Notes: a model not told the origin generated them from the sequence alone. A DNA stretch of 64,000 nucleotides from Cycas panzhihuaensis (GCA_023213395.1 CM041465.1:57667741-57731740); one strand, 5' to 3'. Positions 1-12,203 are shown, counted from the stretch's first letter. Translations and numbers: made by a program.

Positions 1-2010
1 ACCACTTCTTCTCAAGCGGATGATCTAACCTTGTCACTTGAGAGGACTGGGCATTTCCATTCCTAGGGAGAGGAGTTTGAGTTATTTGTTGGACTTGTTT
101 GTTGGATGTAGGAGACGAAGGAGCCTGAAGCTTGAGTTCCTTCATCGTACGCTCGAACGAGTGTATGGCTGATGTAAGAGGGTCTAAAGTCCTCTCAGTT
201 GAATAAGAGGAAGACTGAGTAGGTTGTGAAGGTTTGGTATCTTTGGTAGGAGGTGGTGCCTCACGTCGCTGTGAGGGCTTAAGAGGTTTCTTGAGACCGG
301 CTTGGATCTCAATAGTCTCCAACGCCAAACACTTGGCGATTGCAGAGTCACATGTGGTTGCCCCCATTTTAAGGACTTCCACATGTACTTCGGGATAAAG
401 TGCATCGACGAAGAGGTCTCGCTTCAACTCCTCAGGCAATGTTGCCTTAGTGGAGTGAAGCAAGTCATGAAATCGCTGCACAAAGTTACGATTCATTTCA
501 TCGTGACCTTGTTTGAGCGAAAGAAGCGACTTCATTCCACTCTCAAATGGGCAAGCTACATCAAAATAATTGATGAACTCGTCCACCAATTATTGGAATG
601 AATGGATGGAGTGGGCAGGGAGATGGTAAAACCACTTAAGGGCGTCACCCTACAAGGATTGTGGGAATAATTTCATTAAAATATAGTCATAAGCCCAGTA
701 ATCAATACATACCATAGAAAAACTATGCATATGCTCCACTGGGTCTTGCGACGAAGTTCCGTCGAATCTAGGAACTTCAAGAGGATGAGGCAGTAGATTG
801 GTTCTCAACGCCTCAATGGATAGAGGTGTTGACCTAAAGTCTATGAAGGGGCGTGCCCTTTCCTAGACCATAGGGTCAACGAATGACATAGCAGGTAACG
901 AACAAAGAGCGGATGGGGGTGGCACCCCCATCCCTCCTTAAGGAAACGCCCCCTGTTGGGAAGGGGCATGGGGATAGGTGCCTTGGAAGGGAGTCAGGTT
1001 CCCTTGCAAAGGCACAACAAATGGAATTGTGCTGGATGATGGAAAAGATGGATGCAGAACCAGGTTTTGCCCATATGGGCCACCCGTAGGTGGAGCGAAC
1101 CCATATGGGTGTAGCGGATCCACCCCATAAGCTAGGAGATGGCTTCCTCTTCCCTGCCCCCAAGGTTGAGAAGTATACCCTGGGGGAACGTAAAAGGAGC
1201 ACCAACTTATTGGTTTTAAGGGTGTGTGGGAGCGGGTCCCACATGACTGGTAGTTGAGAGGCTAGTAGGACTGACGGGCCTACTAGGAAAGGTATGCGCC
1301 ACATTAGGGGATGACACATTAGTTTGGCTAGGGATGGATATGCTAACCTTTAATTGGGGGAAAGACATACCACAGGAAGATCCCGAAATACTAGGACCTC
1401 GATGAGAAATGGAAGACGCAACATGTGCCCCCACTACAGGAATAGAAAAGGAGCGAGACGCATGCGTAGGTACAAAGGGATTGGTCATCAAAGGAAGAGT
1501 AGATGAGGATGAGGCATGTGGGGGAGAAGTGGAAGAAGAAGAGGCTCCTGCGTGAAGAGCATCCTCAAACCATCCAGGACGCGGTTGGAAGCGTACCGCG
1601 TAGCGACACTTGTTAAGAGCTTCAACTACGTCGACATGAGGGGTTCCTATATACTCGTAAGAGGTAGTTGGGACCTTGAACGAAGTAGACCCCTCGGGGT
1701 GCTCCTCATAAGAGTCACCGATTGAGTGGTAAGTCTCAAGAGGAATGGATCCTTCTACCATAAGGGTAGAGGGATGGACGTTGAGTGAGTGATGTTGGTC
1801 ATTCGGGTAATAAAGGGGGTCATCACCCTCTTGGGTGGATCCAAGAATAGAGGAAGGGAAATCATGGGTTTCCAAAGTTGAGGTGTGGTAGGTCCAATCA
1901 GAAGAGTATCCCTCCATAGTCAAATCAGAATCTGACAAAGGAAGAGGATAATACTCAGGGTCTTCTAACAATGGAGGTAGACTGCACAAGCGACAAGAAA
2001 AGCATCGCAT
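1..2010 (-). pseudogene. gag: Ty3/gypsy gag (Tat-L), decayed and cut by the window edge
   Basis: Gag is the structural capsid/nucleocapsid protein that packages element RNA in cytoplasmic particles. The first part (about 264 codons open, from 2010) is Ser/Pro-rich with the stretch RPGWFEDALHAGASSSS, matched by RPRWFEDVLRGGASSSS in Tat-C. The capsid core follows at about 700-100 in broken frames, ending in a segment like the LLEELKRDLF...CLALEAIEIQA region of Tat-C. The last codons at the left edge encode a DHPLEKKW-like stretch. In Tat-C the matching stretch directly precedes the Cys/His knuckle, so that knuckle lies off the window. Internal stops and frame changes make it non-functional. The start is the first in-frame ATG after a roughly 150-base leader from the primer site. 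Assignment to gag rests on the capsid-core similarity and position. Confidence 0.8.
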
Positions 2011-2162
2011 GCAAGGTCAACCAACAATGTTAGGAAAAAGGAAAGGGCGATAAAGGCACGCGCGTTGGGGGCTGCCTAATGAAGAGATCGAAATAGGTGA
2101 AAAAGGATCACAAAAAGGTAGCAAAACCAACAGAAGAGAGCAGAAACTAGCTCCCTTACTGG

Positions 2163-2183
2163 TAGTCCCCAGTATGGTCACCA
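2163..2183 (-). other. Primer-binding site of Tat-L
   Basis: Read on the minus strand this begins TGGTGACCATACTGGGG, one base after the LTR end. It matches the Tat-C site (TGGCGACCATAATGGGG) and resembles the complement of a plant tRNA-Arg 3' end as I recall that tRNA. The tRNA identity is an inference. Confidence 0.65.
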
Positions 2184-2184
2184 G

Positions 2185-4839
2185 TGGACGCGCGTCTACG
2201 GGATAGCTACCTAACTAAATAGGAATGGTAAGAGCGGTTGTTAATATGATTGGGAAAGAGACCTATAAGTAGGGCAAGTACCACGCAAGGTGCCCCGTAC
2301 GCCGGAGCGCGAGTTCGGGACCTACAATGGAATATAGCTACCAAAGGGTGATCCCCCCACTTCGAACAAGAGGTGAAGAGGCGTAGGGTTAGCCTGGGTT
2401 GACCTAAAGGAAGGATCCCCCCACCCTTGGATGGCCGAAAGAGGATGGGAAGGAACCTTCAAGGGTTTCCCTAGAGCAACTGGAAACAAGGAAGGATAGG
2501 CAAGCGGGTAGCCTAAGGATGGGGTTGAAGTATGCCTAAACAACCTAACCGAACCCGCAAATAATAAGGAGAGGAGGAAGCTTGCACAACAAAAGGAGGG
2601 AAAAGGTGAAAGGGAAGGTTTCCTAAGACCTTTTCCTATGGCTAAAGAAGATACATACAACAAAGTAAATAAAGCATGAACCAAAGCAAGTTTGATTTCT
2701 TTTCTATTTCTAATGAGTTAATTACTACTTATGTAAAGGAAATTCAAAAGGAAATGGTGATAGAGTGGAGTGAAAGCATGTACCAAGAATGGAAGCATGT
2801 CATGATGGTGGCGCTCCCAAGGGACACCCAAAACTACTCCACAAGCCGCGGTGGTCGTGAAGCGTCACGGCAGATCAGAATGAGGGACTCTCTTACCTTC
2901 CCCAAAAAAATACTAAAGTGTAAAACCAAGGAAAGAAAGAAACCAAATACTAGCAATAAATGAAGTATAAAAGTACAACATGCATGGAAGCACTTACCGG
3001 CAAAGGAAGAAAAGGAGAAAGGTCCTTTGCGCTTTCCGAACACCTGCAAGTAAATGGTAACCTCCCCCCTTTCTGGAGAAAGGGTACTAACATGCAATGG
3101 AAAGATCCTAACAATACAAGTCTATACAAAACAAATATAAACTTAAACACGTATATGTTAGTATCAACACAATGATGGTAATATATAAAGGAGGACAACC
3201 CAAGCAAATGGAAAGTAACTAGTAAGTCTCGGAGTGGCCTACCTCCCACAAAGAACAACCCCAACCTCCCCCAAAAGCCATGAGGCAACAAGGGTAAGGC
3301 TAAGAAAGATGGCTAGAAACAACAGCAAGAGAGTTGAAAGGAGCCAAAGAGGACCCACGGCAAGCCGGGGTGCTATGAAGAGCAAACCGGGCTGCCGAGA
3401 AAAGAGTTGGGCAAAGAACAAGCGGTCGGGACTTACGTGAGTTGCCCAGACCTAATCACAATCCCTCAAACCAGCACTGCAACATGTGATACGCTGATTT
3501 CAGCAGCTAAGGAAGGCCCAACAAACCCTTGTTTGAGTGCCAAGGACAGCACAGGGCAAGAGGGAAGGTTTGGGGGGCTAAGAGCCACTTGAGGAGCATG
3601 GAAGGTGGTACGGAATCCACCCAGCTCTCTCCCAAACCCTATGCAACCCCTCTTTGCCGCTGCCTTGAGCAACAAATGCAGGCAAGGAGGCACTAATAAC
3701 AGGAGTAAAATAGCCCAATACAAAAGGGAAAACAACCCTCACAAAAATAAGCAAGAAGATAAACAAGATAGGGCATCAATTGAATAAGAAAATAACTCAA
3801 ATCAATGAATACCTGAGAGGAGGAGAGGAGGCTCTTGCCTCAGTCAAGGGCTGGTAAGGAGAGGCTAAGAAATCAGCCTAAAAATTATGGTGTAGTAGGT
3901 TTGGACCCCTGTTAATGGAGTTGGAGGAAGAACACCTGCACTAGGAATGCTTAATGGCTGCCCAGGGCAAGAATCTGCTAAGATCTCTCCAAAGGGGCCC
4001 TCTCCAAGGTGTGTGAAGGGCTGGGAAGATGTCCTAGCCGTACTAAAGGAGAGTTGGGCACTGGAGGAGAGGTGCAAGTCCTGTAGCAGCAATAGGACAG
4101 TAGAGAATAGCAGAGCACAAAGTGGTTTCTTTAAGGAACAATCCAAAAAATGAGCAAAAGTCCTAAAAAATGAGTAAATGATGACTTAAATATCCAACCC
4201 AAACCCTAAAGCGAGTGATTAGGGCATAGCTGGAGGCAAGTTAAGTTGCGAGACACGTGGTAGCTTCGCAATAAATGCAAAAATGCCACAGCAGATTTAA
4301 AAAAAAATAAATTAGAACAATCATACCACTGCAAAATCCACGGTACCGCAGATTTTCAGGCGGTACCATGAAAATTGCAATGGTATTAGCCCAGAGGTAA
4401 AACCAGGCCCGGCCAGCCATTCTAGGCTGTAGGCAAATGATAAAAAGGACCAATAGAGGGCTGAAACACCTACCGGAGGGCAAACAAGCCAACAAACGAG
4501 TTCGAAAAAGCAAAAATAGGATCCAAGCGATGTGGCAAATCAACCAAACAATGATGGGTCATCATACGGGCAGAGGTGGCGCAAGTCAAGTGCATCTTGG
4601 AGTGAGGAGGGCAGAATGCAGGAAGTGGAGTGGCCACTAGGGTGCCACACTTACTGGGAGTGTGCCCCTACTATAGTCGTCATAGGTTAAATAAGTGTAG
4701 ACGTAGACAAAAATCATCTACAAGGCCACAAACATGCAAACATACAAGCAAACACTCATCAAAAGAAAGCGATGATAAGGTGAGTGGCATACCTCTGATT
4801 ACACAGTCGGTGATTCGTATCCATTCCCGGCGGGAATCA
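2185..4839 (-). repeat. 5' LTR of Tat-L (about 2.65 kb)
   Basis: It starts TGGACGCG next to the primer site and ends ATCCATTCCCGGCGGGAATCA. Both ends match the Tat-C LTR ends, and the length is nearly the same. Internally it shares the GGTACC near-palindrome (4332-4357) and the overall order with Tat-C but is clearly diverged. The scattered open frames inside are not convincing genes. Confidence 0.8.
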
Positions 4840-4880
4840 TCATCATCATCATCACCACATCCAAGGGTACCTCCTGCTCT

Positions 4881-5765
4881 TCATACCTCATCGTCACTAT
4901 CCCACCTCACCCCTCTGTATGGATCTACCGTATACTCTGCCATGGTGAGGAGGTCTAGTGACGTCGCTTCTACTGATTGCCTCACATGAGCCAAGTCTTC
5001 CATGTGTGTACCATGGGAAGGGCAAGTGACATTGCTAAACCAAGTCTTCCATGTGTGTACCATGGGTGCCTACGCTGAGATAGGGTGTGGTCCTCTTGCT
5101 GGTTCCACCACTCTAAAATGATAAAAAAACCAACAATACAATAGCGTACTATAAGAGAATCCTCTTCTCCCTATTACTCTAATAACATCCAGCTAGGTGA
5201 TCATATTTGCTACTATCAGGGTAGCCCAATCCATCCTTTCCCTAACTTCAGATCTCCTCATTGCCTCCATCCACCTGCCAGGTATATCTCTATAGTTCTA
5301 TTTCTGAGAAATCCATAATAGAATACCTAATGTGATCAACTTCCTCGCTTGAGGAATCCATGATATAACCATGCTCTGCACTGGTATCCCATGTCTCTCC
5401 CACCTATCCTAGCCAGTGAAGAACATGGCTGCTTCCCTGTTCATAGCGTCATTACTAGGTAATACCCCTAGTGACACTAGTGCTCCTCCTAATGGTATAT
5501 CAAGGATCCTCTATATATCCCCTGGTATGATGGTGATGTCTCCTACCTGGGGGAGGTAGAATACATATCGCTTGTGATCCCAATAAAGGATGATGACTAC
5601 TTGGAGATACTAATCTGAAGCATACTACGATGTCTTGATGACCTTTAGTAAACTGCATCTCCCTAGGATTCATCGATCCTCCCGAGTCATCATCTCTATG
5701 AAGCTCATCATAGCAACCTCAATGTTTTCGTGGTTGTCCATCATGATAACTGTCTGTAAAGCACT
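4881..5765 (-). pseudogene. PMD-like gene, antisense within Tat-P
   Basis: On the minus strand, broken frames encode a segment MDNHENIEVAMMSFIEMMTR, then YWDHKRYVFYLPQVGDITI followed by IPGDI, and near the end VEATSLDLLTMAEY and VRWDSDDEV. The FxLPxGxxTxxxxD pattern after W-D is the hallmark I associate with the plant mobile domain family (MAIN/MAIL-like and transposon-derived relatives). The same protein lies antisense in Tat-C at 14257-16110. This copy is truncated after the DSDDEV stretch by the Tat-L insertion, so the coiled-coil tail is missing. Stops are frequent and it cannot make a full protein. PMD assignment is from motif recognition. The conserved pair of antisense copies is directly visible. 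Confidence 0.65.
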
Positions 5766-5769
5766 GAAC

Positions 5770-7016
5770 AATCAGTTAGAATACCTCTACGTCTATGTGC
5801 CTGCCCTTAAGTTGCCTCTCCCCTTCTACGGGTTGGGTTTAGCATCCCTTTGGGCTAATTTCCTCATTTTTTTCTATTTGAGGCTCCCTACCCCGTGCTA
5901 AACTCTACGGTACCACAGAATTTGGTAAGGGCCCCACTAAGTTTTTATTATTTCCTTAGCGGCCTCGTAGCAAACTTTGCAGCATTACGATCTTTGCTGT
6001 GGGGCCAACCATACCCCTCTCAAATGGAGGGAAAACCCTCTAAAAATCAAGAAATTCTAGTTCTAATGGGCTAAGGCTAGGCTCACTAGGACTAGGGCTA
6101 CCTAATGCCCTAGTCCTCCCCCTCTCTGGGCTCAAACTAGAATCCAGAGGGTCCCAATTCACCCTTAAGGGGCCAAAAATCACCTAGCAAAAGCATAAAA
6201 GCACATTCATCTCAATCGATGAAATGGCATAGGTGTGGGACGATCCACTCACCGGATCTGGTCTCACTACCACCATCTCGTCACCCTAGTCCTAATGGCT
6301 ACCTCTTCACCTCAATCTAACAACCTGATCTCTCTCTGCGTGCCTACAAAATCGAGTGGCGCTCTACTACATAAGGAAAAAGGCTCTAGATCGATCGTGA
6401 GCCCATAAAAATAAAACCCATTTTCACCTAGTTTTCCTTATATATGAGGGGGCCCCGATGAGCACCTCCTCCTTTTCTCCTACTACGATAGCGCTTAGGA
6501 CTGTCTCTCTCCTCCTTTTACCTTTGCCTTATGGGTTTGTCTCCCTTTTTGCCTCCATGGCCCCCTTTTTTTTTCACCTCTTAGGTGCATTTATGGCGAG
6601 CCCTTTAGTTCATGCGAGGCCTCTTACTCCTCTATTTTTGCACTATTTTTAAACATGCTTATGTTTATACTCATTTGGCTCATTTCATCATCCTAAACCC
6701 AGTTTCACTACCGTTCATGCCTTTGGGGCTCCTGAAGGAAGCACCCTCCACATCCTGTATCGCGCCTCACTTCCTTCGACAATCTTTGGGACCCTAGAGG
6801 GGCCCTTTTGCCATCACTACCTTCCTGTCTACTGGGTTAGTCTCCTCATCCTTGGGTGGCTTCGTCATTAGGTCCTCCTACATCATATGACCTTTATCCA
6901 TAGCTACTTAAGTCCCTCATGACTGTTTCACCCCGTTGAGTCCTTTTCTTCGCTTGTCGACCTTGCTGTTACCTTTATTTCGCATTTGCCCTATCGAGAT
7001 CTCTATCCCTTCTACC
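5770..7016 (+). other. Tat-P spacer between antisense gene and RNase H, no gene seen
   Basis: No convincing coding region. It matches, in inverse orientation, Tat-C 13.0-14.25 kb. It contains a GGTACC-centred near-palindrome (5899-5925) lying upstream of the antisense gene, and a TATATA stretch near 6440. A hydrophobic open frame at 6458-6652 has a rough counterpart in Tat-C but no recognisable family. Confidence 0.55.
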
Positions 7017-7440
7017 ATGGCTCTACTCATCTTCATCGATGGTGGGAGTTATGGTAACCCAAGTCCTTCTGCTATCGTGTGGATCCTCTGTGACCCCTCT
7101 AGGTATGATTACATGCGTTTGGGAATCTTCCTTCTGAAAGCCACCAATAATGAAGCTAAATACACAACTGTTATTGAGGCTCTTACTGATGCACTCTTCT
7201 TCCACCATGGACCTATCATCCTCTTATGCGACTCTTAGGTCATTGTGTTGCATCTCACCCAGGTCTACCAAGTGTGTTTCCCATGCCTTAGAGCCATCGC
7301 TTTGACTACTAGGTCCTTTTTGTCTTATTTCCCATCTGTCGATATTTGACACATCCCTCGGGATTGCAACGCAGAGGTAGATAGCCTTGTTCATCTCATC
7401 CTTGAGCATCGCCTCCCTCTCCTTGATGATCCCCCTTGAG
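7017..7440 (+). pseudogene. Archaeal-type RNase H domain of Tat-P
   Basis: One frame reads MALLIFIDGGSYGNPSPSA, then KATNNEAKY, ILLCDS and, at the end, CNAEVDSLVHL. These supply the four acidic positions of RNase H (D in IDGG, E in NNEA, D in CDS, D in EVDS). The DGGSxGNPxP and ATNNEAxY patterns are those of the archaeal-like RNase H that plant Tat elements acquired in addition to the standard Ty3 RNase H, which degrades RNA in RNA:DNA hybrids. Two in-frame stops break it: a TAG where Tat-C has Gln (DSQVV), and a TGA just before HIPR. The same frame runs through both stops to a final TGA, so it decayed by point mutation. It lies just upstream of the polypurine tract. The frame is open upstream to 6936, but the ATG beside the IDGG motif is preferred. 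Confidence 0.8.
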
Positions 7441-7826
7441 AACCTTGTCCGATCGCCCAGGCACCCAAGTTTTGGGTCATCTACTATCTGTGTCGCTTCT
7501 GATATGGAACCTTTATTACTCTAGTTCTCCCATGTATATAATTTTTATAGCACTTGTTTGACTATAGTCATGATTACTACCATTAGTTGCTTCACATTCG
7601 TGCGACGGGGGGCATCCCCTCTCATCCTTTTCTCTACTTGTCGACCTTAGAGTGACACATAGGCAGCCCCTACATTGTCTCTTTCTTATCTTTGTGCCCA
7701 TGCATTCTGCCACAACACTCGCCATCACCCTTGGATCTTATTATTGATGCTTTGTATGTATAGTACTAATGTTTTATTGCCAGCATTTGCCATCCCGTTA
7801 CACCTCTAAGCAGTAAGGATCTGTTG

Positions 7827-7838
7827 CCAAGGGGGCAA
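7827..7838 (+). other. Polypurine tract of Tat-P
   Basis: CCAAGGGGGCAA lies directly before the LTR start TGTTTCCCAAC. Tat-C has the matching tract on the minus strand. It primes plus-strand DNA synthesis. Confidence 0.75.
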
Positions 7839-8650
7839 TGTTTCCCAACTACCAGGAATGGGTATGGATGGGTTGACTTAGGTAAGTATAGGTATGATTA
7901 TATCCATCACCTCCATCAGTTCTACTAGAGGTGGATTGAATCATTTCATTTATATTACATGATTGTTTAGTTCATTAAGTGATCATTATGTATCTGTTGC
8001 TTGATTATGTTGCATTACACCACTTTACCCTATGAAAATCTAGGGATATGTATTCCACGACACTCCGTAACCCTCCTCTATGTCTCTATATTATCCTGAG
8101 TACCAGTTGGCCCCTGTGGCCCAATCACATCTATATTGACACACCTCAACCTCTAGCACCTTGCCTAGGCATGGTTGGTGTCTCTTCATGGGTTTATTAG
8201 CTTTTTGGGAGCTTCTCATCTTTGGTATTTCACCTATCATGGGTCTCTTTGGTCCCATGGCTATCTCTTACCGTCTAGAGAGAGTGTCATGCCCTCCTTA
8301 GGCCTACAATACCTCCTTTTCTAAGCTTCTAAGCTTTCTCTTCTTTTATTTTTGCCTATGCTTTGCCGTACCACAATAAAGATCACGGTACCGCTATAAA
8401 CTTTGCAGTACTATAAAGTTTGATGTGGGACGATTGTCACATATTACTTTTTAAAATCTGCCATGGTAAATTTCATATTTATTAGGAAATTGCCAGGTGT
8501 CAGAGGCGTATTCCTAGCCCAAGCTTGACCCTAATCACTCAATTGAGTTAAGGTTGGGTTTAAAACCCAAAAAGGCCCTCATTTCTTCCTCTTCCAACTT
8601 TCTCCAACTCTCTCTCTCACTCACTCTTCATACCTTCCTATAGAAACGCC

Positions 8651-8660
8651 CTATAAATAT
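8651..8660 (+). promoter_or_regulatory. Candidate TATA box in Tat-P LTR
   Basis: CTATAAATAT fits the plant TATA consensus and sits about 0.8 kb into the LTR, a reasonable U3 position. No transcription evidence is available. Confidence 0.4.
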
Positions 8661-9458
8661 ATGATACATCAACTTTCTAGCCTAAGATCAGCCCTCTGTA
8701 GCTCTAGATCTATAGTAGCAAGCCTGTAGCAAGGTTGCCTCAAGGAAGGACACACTCCAAGTTCGTTATCAAGCACATATATCTCTTCTTAGTCTAACTT
8801 TTGCCTCTAGACCATAACTCCTTTAGGGTTTCGCCTATAAACCCTATAGAGTAGGCCCTCCTCTCTCTTTTTCAGGTAGATCTACCCTTGATCTACATAT
8901 AACAGGTACTCGTCCTCTCCTGTTTCAGTTTTACTCCTTTTAAATATAAAAAAGTTATTTGTATGTCCTACACAACACTTATTTCCTCTGGTTTTCCTTA
9001 CTGCACATGGGAGGAAAACCCTCATTTTCTTCTCTACTTATCATTTCCTTCTAGCCCTTCACTGGTTTTTCCAAGGAAGTAATAAGAAAGAGGTCATAAG
9101 GGAGAGTGAAAAGAGCAAAGACAGGTTCTATACCCAACGATCCTTCTCCTCAAGGGTGGACCCCTTCTCTCCCTTCCTCTTCCTCCTCTCTGCTTCCCTT
9201 GGGTTTCTAAAGGGCTACCAGAAGAGGGTCACCGCTGGCAGTAGCACATGCAGCCTATTGCTGCATTTATTTTCAACTTTGTGGGCCTTACATAAGCAAG
9301 AATTGCAGCTCCAAACCAAACCCTACCCATCATTCAATGTTAGGTCAGTTTAAAGTTACAAAAGTTGCACTCCACAACTTTTGCAACAATGACAACACAT
9401 ACAACTTTTTAGCAACCTATTATTCATATCTTTAGTATTTGTTACATTAGCCCTGCTT

Positions 9459-9463
9459 GCTAC
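9459..9463. repeat. Left target-site duplication of Tat-C
   Basis: GCTAC precedes the left LTR end. The right flank is ACTAC, a 4 of 5 match. Confidence 0.55.
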
Positions 9464-12190
9464 TGGATGTGCATCTACGGGATAATTGCTAACCTCGGTA
9501 GGAATATCAAAGGTGCAGGGGAAATTCTACAAGTAGAGTAAGTATCACGCAGGGTACCTCGTGTGCTAAAATACGAGTTCAGGACCTGTGGATGATACCC
9601 AATTACCTTAGAATGGTCCTCTATCCAAAAGAGAAAGAGGAGAAATAGGAAAGGTAGCCTAGATAAGCTTGAGAGGAAGATCCTCCCATCCTTGGATAGC
9701 CAGAAGGGGAAGAGAGGAGTCCTCTAAAGTTTCCCTATAATGGAGGGAAACAGATAGGGACAAGGTAGGTGATAGCCTACAATGTAGCCGGGTTCCTCTT
9801 GGTTATTTAACTGAGCAAATAAAACCAAAAGAAGGAGAGAGAGAAGGGAAGAAGACAACTAAACCAAAGTTTCCTTTTACAATTCAAAAGGGAAATGGGA
9901 ATAGGTGTCACATATGCAAGTAAATAATATTAAGCTGAATGAACTGAAAGGGTAATCTAGGCTTTGTGGGAAAAGGAAAGGGAAGGGTAAGTCTCCTATA
10001 AGTCCTTTTCCTATGAGGGTTGAGTATACCATATGCAAGCTTTCAAGCATAAATAAAAGATAATGTTTCCCTTTTTACTTTTATGTGTGACCTGCTTAAC
10101 TAACACATAGATCCTAAACAATAGTAACAAAGGGAAGCAAGAGTTAAAGGATGGATGTATGTACCCGGAAGATGTAGCGGCCAATGGAGATCTCACCCAT
10201 GTGCAACGTACATCCTTGTGTCAATCCATGGATGCGTGACCAAGTCTTGACGTGAACGATGGGGGCTTCCTTACCTTCCCCTTTGTGAAAAGAAAACAGA
10301 AAGGAAGAAAGTGAAAGCAAAGAGCAAAAACAGTAGATCTTACCTGGATCTGAACATTTTATACCTATGTGAGAGTACTAACTTGCATATGCACGGGCTT
10401 ATCCCTTCCAAGAAGGGGTTGCAAAAGATAAGCTATGTATATGCAAGTATATATGTAATACTTATGTTAGAGTGTTAGAGAAAAATAACCCCTACAACAA
10501 GCTCTAAAATCCTCTCTCAAGGAAGGATATAAACCAAGCAAAATGGGGTGAAGGGAAACCTCAGGATGGCTAACCCTCCGCTGGGTTCTCCACATGACTC
10601 TCTAGCATAGCAAGGTAATATTAAAAGTAACTAAGGACAGCTAAGAGGTGTAAGGAAAAGAGTAACAAAGCGTTGGGAAATATGCAAGACATGGAGTTGC
10701 TATGGGCAGCAATCCAGTACACAAACCCTTACCAATGATATCAAGGGATACCCAATAATACAAGGGACACTATGGGGGTCCAAACAAGGGGTGTGTAGGC
10801 CTAGAATCATCACAGCAAGGGGCTGCGTATGCTAATAATCCAGCGCGGGCCTAGGGCTCAATCACTCCTAATTATCTCAAGAAGAGCATGGAGCAAGAGA
10901 AGAGAAGGTGGGAAGGGGATACCCTTGAAGAGAAGGACTGAAAGGGGGGCTACCCCGCCTTGCTCTCTTCACCCAACCTTATGATTCTTCTCTTACTGCT
11001 CCCTTGAAGAAAACTAGTGGAGAGAAAGTAGAGCTGGGAAGTAACCATCCAAGCACAATGGAAACAAGCTTCACTACGGTCAAACCTGAAGGAAACAGTC
11101 AAACAAGATAAGAAATAGGCCCAATATGGAGACAACTTACTATAGATCTGAAGGAAAGGGGTTTGGAAGGCCTGCTGGGCTGATATGGAGCAGGTCTAGC
11201 CCTGCTACCAGTCAAGAAGAGGAGGATGCCTATAAGGGTTTACAGGAGAACTTCCAATGGGTAGTTGAGGGAGACACTTACTAGGCGAATTAGAGAAGAA
11301 CCACACCAAAATTGCTTGATAAAACCTAGAGAGAGACTTTCCACTGTGGAAGCAATGAGTTGCAGGTGGATCCTGGTCTAGAGTTGTAGGAAACATAAGC
11401 CTATAAGTACACTTGTAGTAGAAAGAGAAGAAGAGCACAAGTTGCAACAGGAATGATTATGTTTGAGAGCAAAAAATGACCTAAAAGATCCAAAATGATG
11501 AGGGTTTGGATACTTATACCCATCCCAGCCCTAAATGAGCGAATATAGTGCGAATAGGGTTGAGGTGGATATGAGGCCATGTGGTGATTCCATGAGAAAT
11601 ACGAGAATTGTCATGGTAGTTTTTAAAAAATAACTGACAATAGTCACACTGGGATAAACTTTGTGGTACCGCTAAGTTTACAGTGGTGCAGGACCAAAAA
11701 GCTAGAATGGTAGAATTCTAAGTTCTGAGAGCTTTGAGAGGTGATGTGGTAGGCCTAGGAAGGGTTGTCCCTCCTATCTTGGTGGCTAAGACAGTTTTGA
11801 ATGCATGTGGACAAAGGCAAGAAAAACATCAATAGGCAAAGGTCCCAACAATGAGGTGCTAGGAGCTCAAAGTCGAGGTATGAACAGGTCATACAAACTA
11901 ACAGAAGCTTGAGACGGTATGGAGATAACGCAGAGGGTTGTAGAGTGCCATGGGGATGTCTACCTTGCGGAAAGGTAGGTTCTGTTGGGGTCGTCATAGG
12001 CTCACAATACGACAAGCGGCATGAACAGGCAATAAATGTAAAGTGATCATACAAATGAAGCAAGCAGTCATGCAATGAGGCAATACTCATGTCAACCTTT
12101 CCAAAGAAATAAGACAAGTGAAAGGGAAGAAGTATACCTAAGCCTACCTGAGCCAACCTGTCCGTATCCATTCTCGGTAGCCAGGAATCA
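9464..12190 (-). repeat. 3' LTR of Tat-C (2.73 kb)
   Basis: It aligns end to end with 21108-23764. It begins TGGATGTGCATCTACGGGAT and ends GTAGCCAGGAATCA on the plus strand, immediately before the polypurine tract. It lacks convincing genes. The near-palindrome lies at 11655-11680. Confidence 0.9.
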
Positions 12191-12203
12191 TTGCCCCCTT
12201 AGT
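12191..12203 (-). other. Polypurine tract of Tat-C
   Basis: On the minus strand CTAAGGGGGCAA runs straight into the LTR start TGATTCC. Confidence 0.75.

Larger units (their letters stand above)
1..4839 (-). mobile_element. Tat-L: Ty3/gypsy (Tat-like) element, partial, 5' LTR and gag
   Basis: The minus strand shows, in order, a 5' LTR, a primer-binding site and a gag region that runs off the left edge, so pol and the 3' LTR lie outside the window. The gag and LTR are close relatives of those of the complete element Tat-C further right. The right end of the LTR abuts sequence belonging to Tat-P, a related element in the opposite orientation, so Tat-L appears to have inserted into Tat-P. A duplication cannot be tested because the other end is not visible. 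Confidence 0.8.
4840..9463 (+). mobile_element. Tat-P: plus-strand Tat-like element, 3' half, interrupted
   Basis: This stretch is the inverted counterpart of Tat-C 15.1 down to about 10.9 kb. It carries, in order, an antisense PMD-like gene, a spacer, an archaeal-type RNase H, a polypurine tract and the start of the 3' LTR. Its left end is cut by Tat-L. Its LTR is cut at 9463 by Tat-C and appears to resume at 23765. It is therefore older than both minus-strand elements. Confidence 0.75.
7839..9463 (+). repeat. 3' LTR of Tat-P, first part
   Basis: It starts right after the polypurine tract. Its first 100 bases and the block around 8350-8520 (near-palindrome with GCAGTAC centre, then ATTACTTTTTAAAA) match the reverse complement of the Tat-C LTR. 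The middle diverges strongly from Tat-C. The LTR stops at the Tat-C insertion point. Confidence 0.7.

Noticed and set aside
1516-1725. Plus-strand frame opposite Tat-L gag
   Set aside because: The gag frame on the minus strand is conserved with Tat-C; this one is not.
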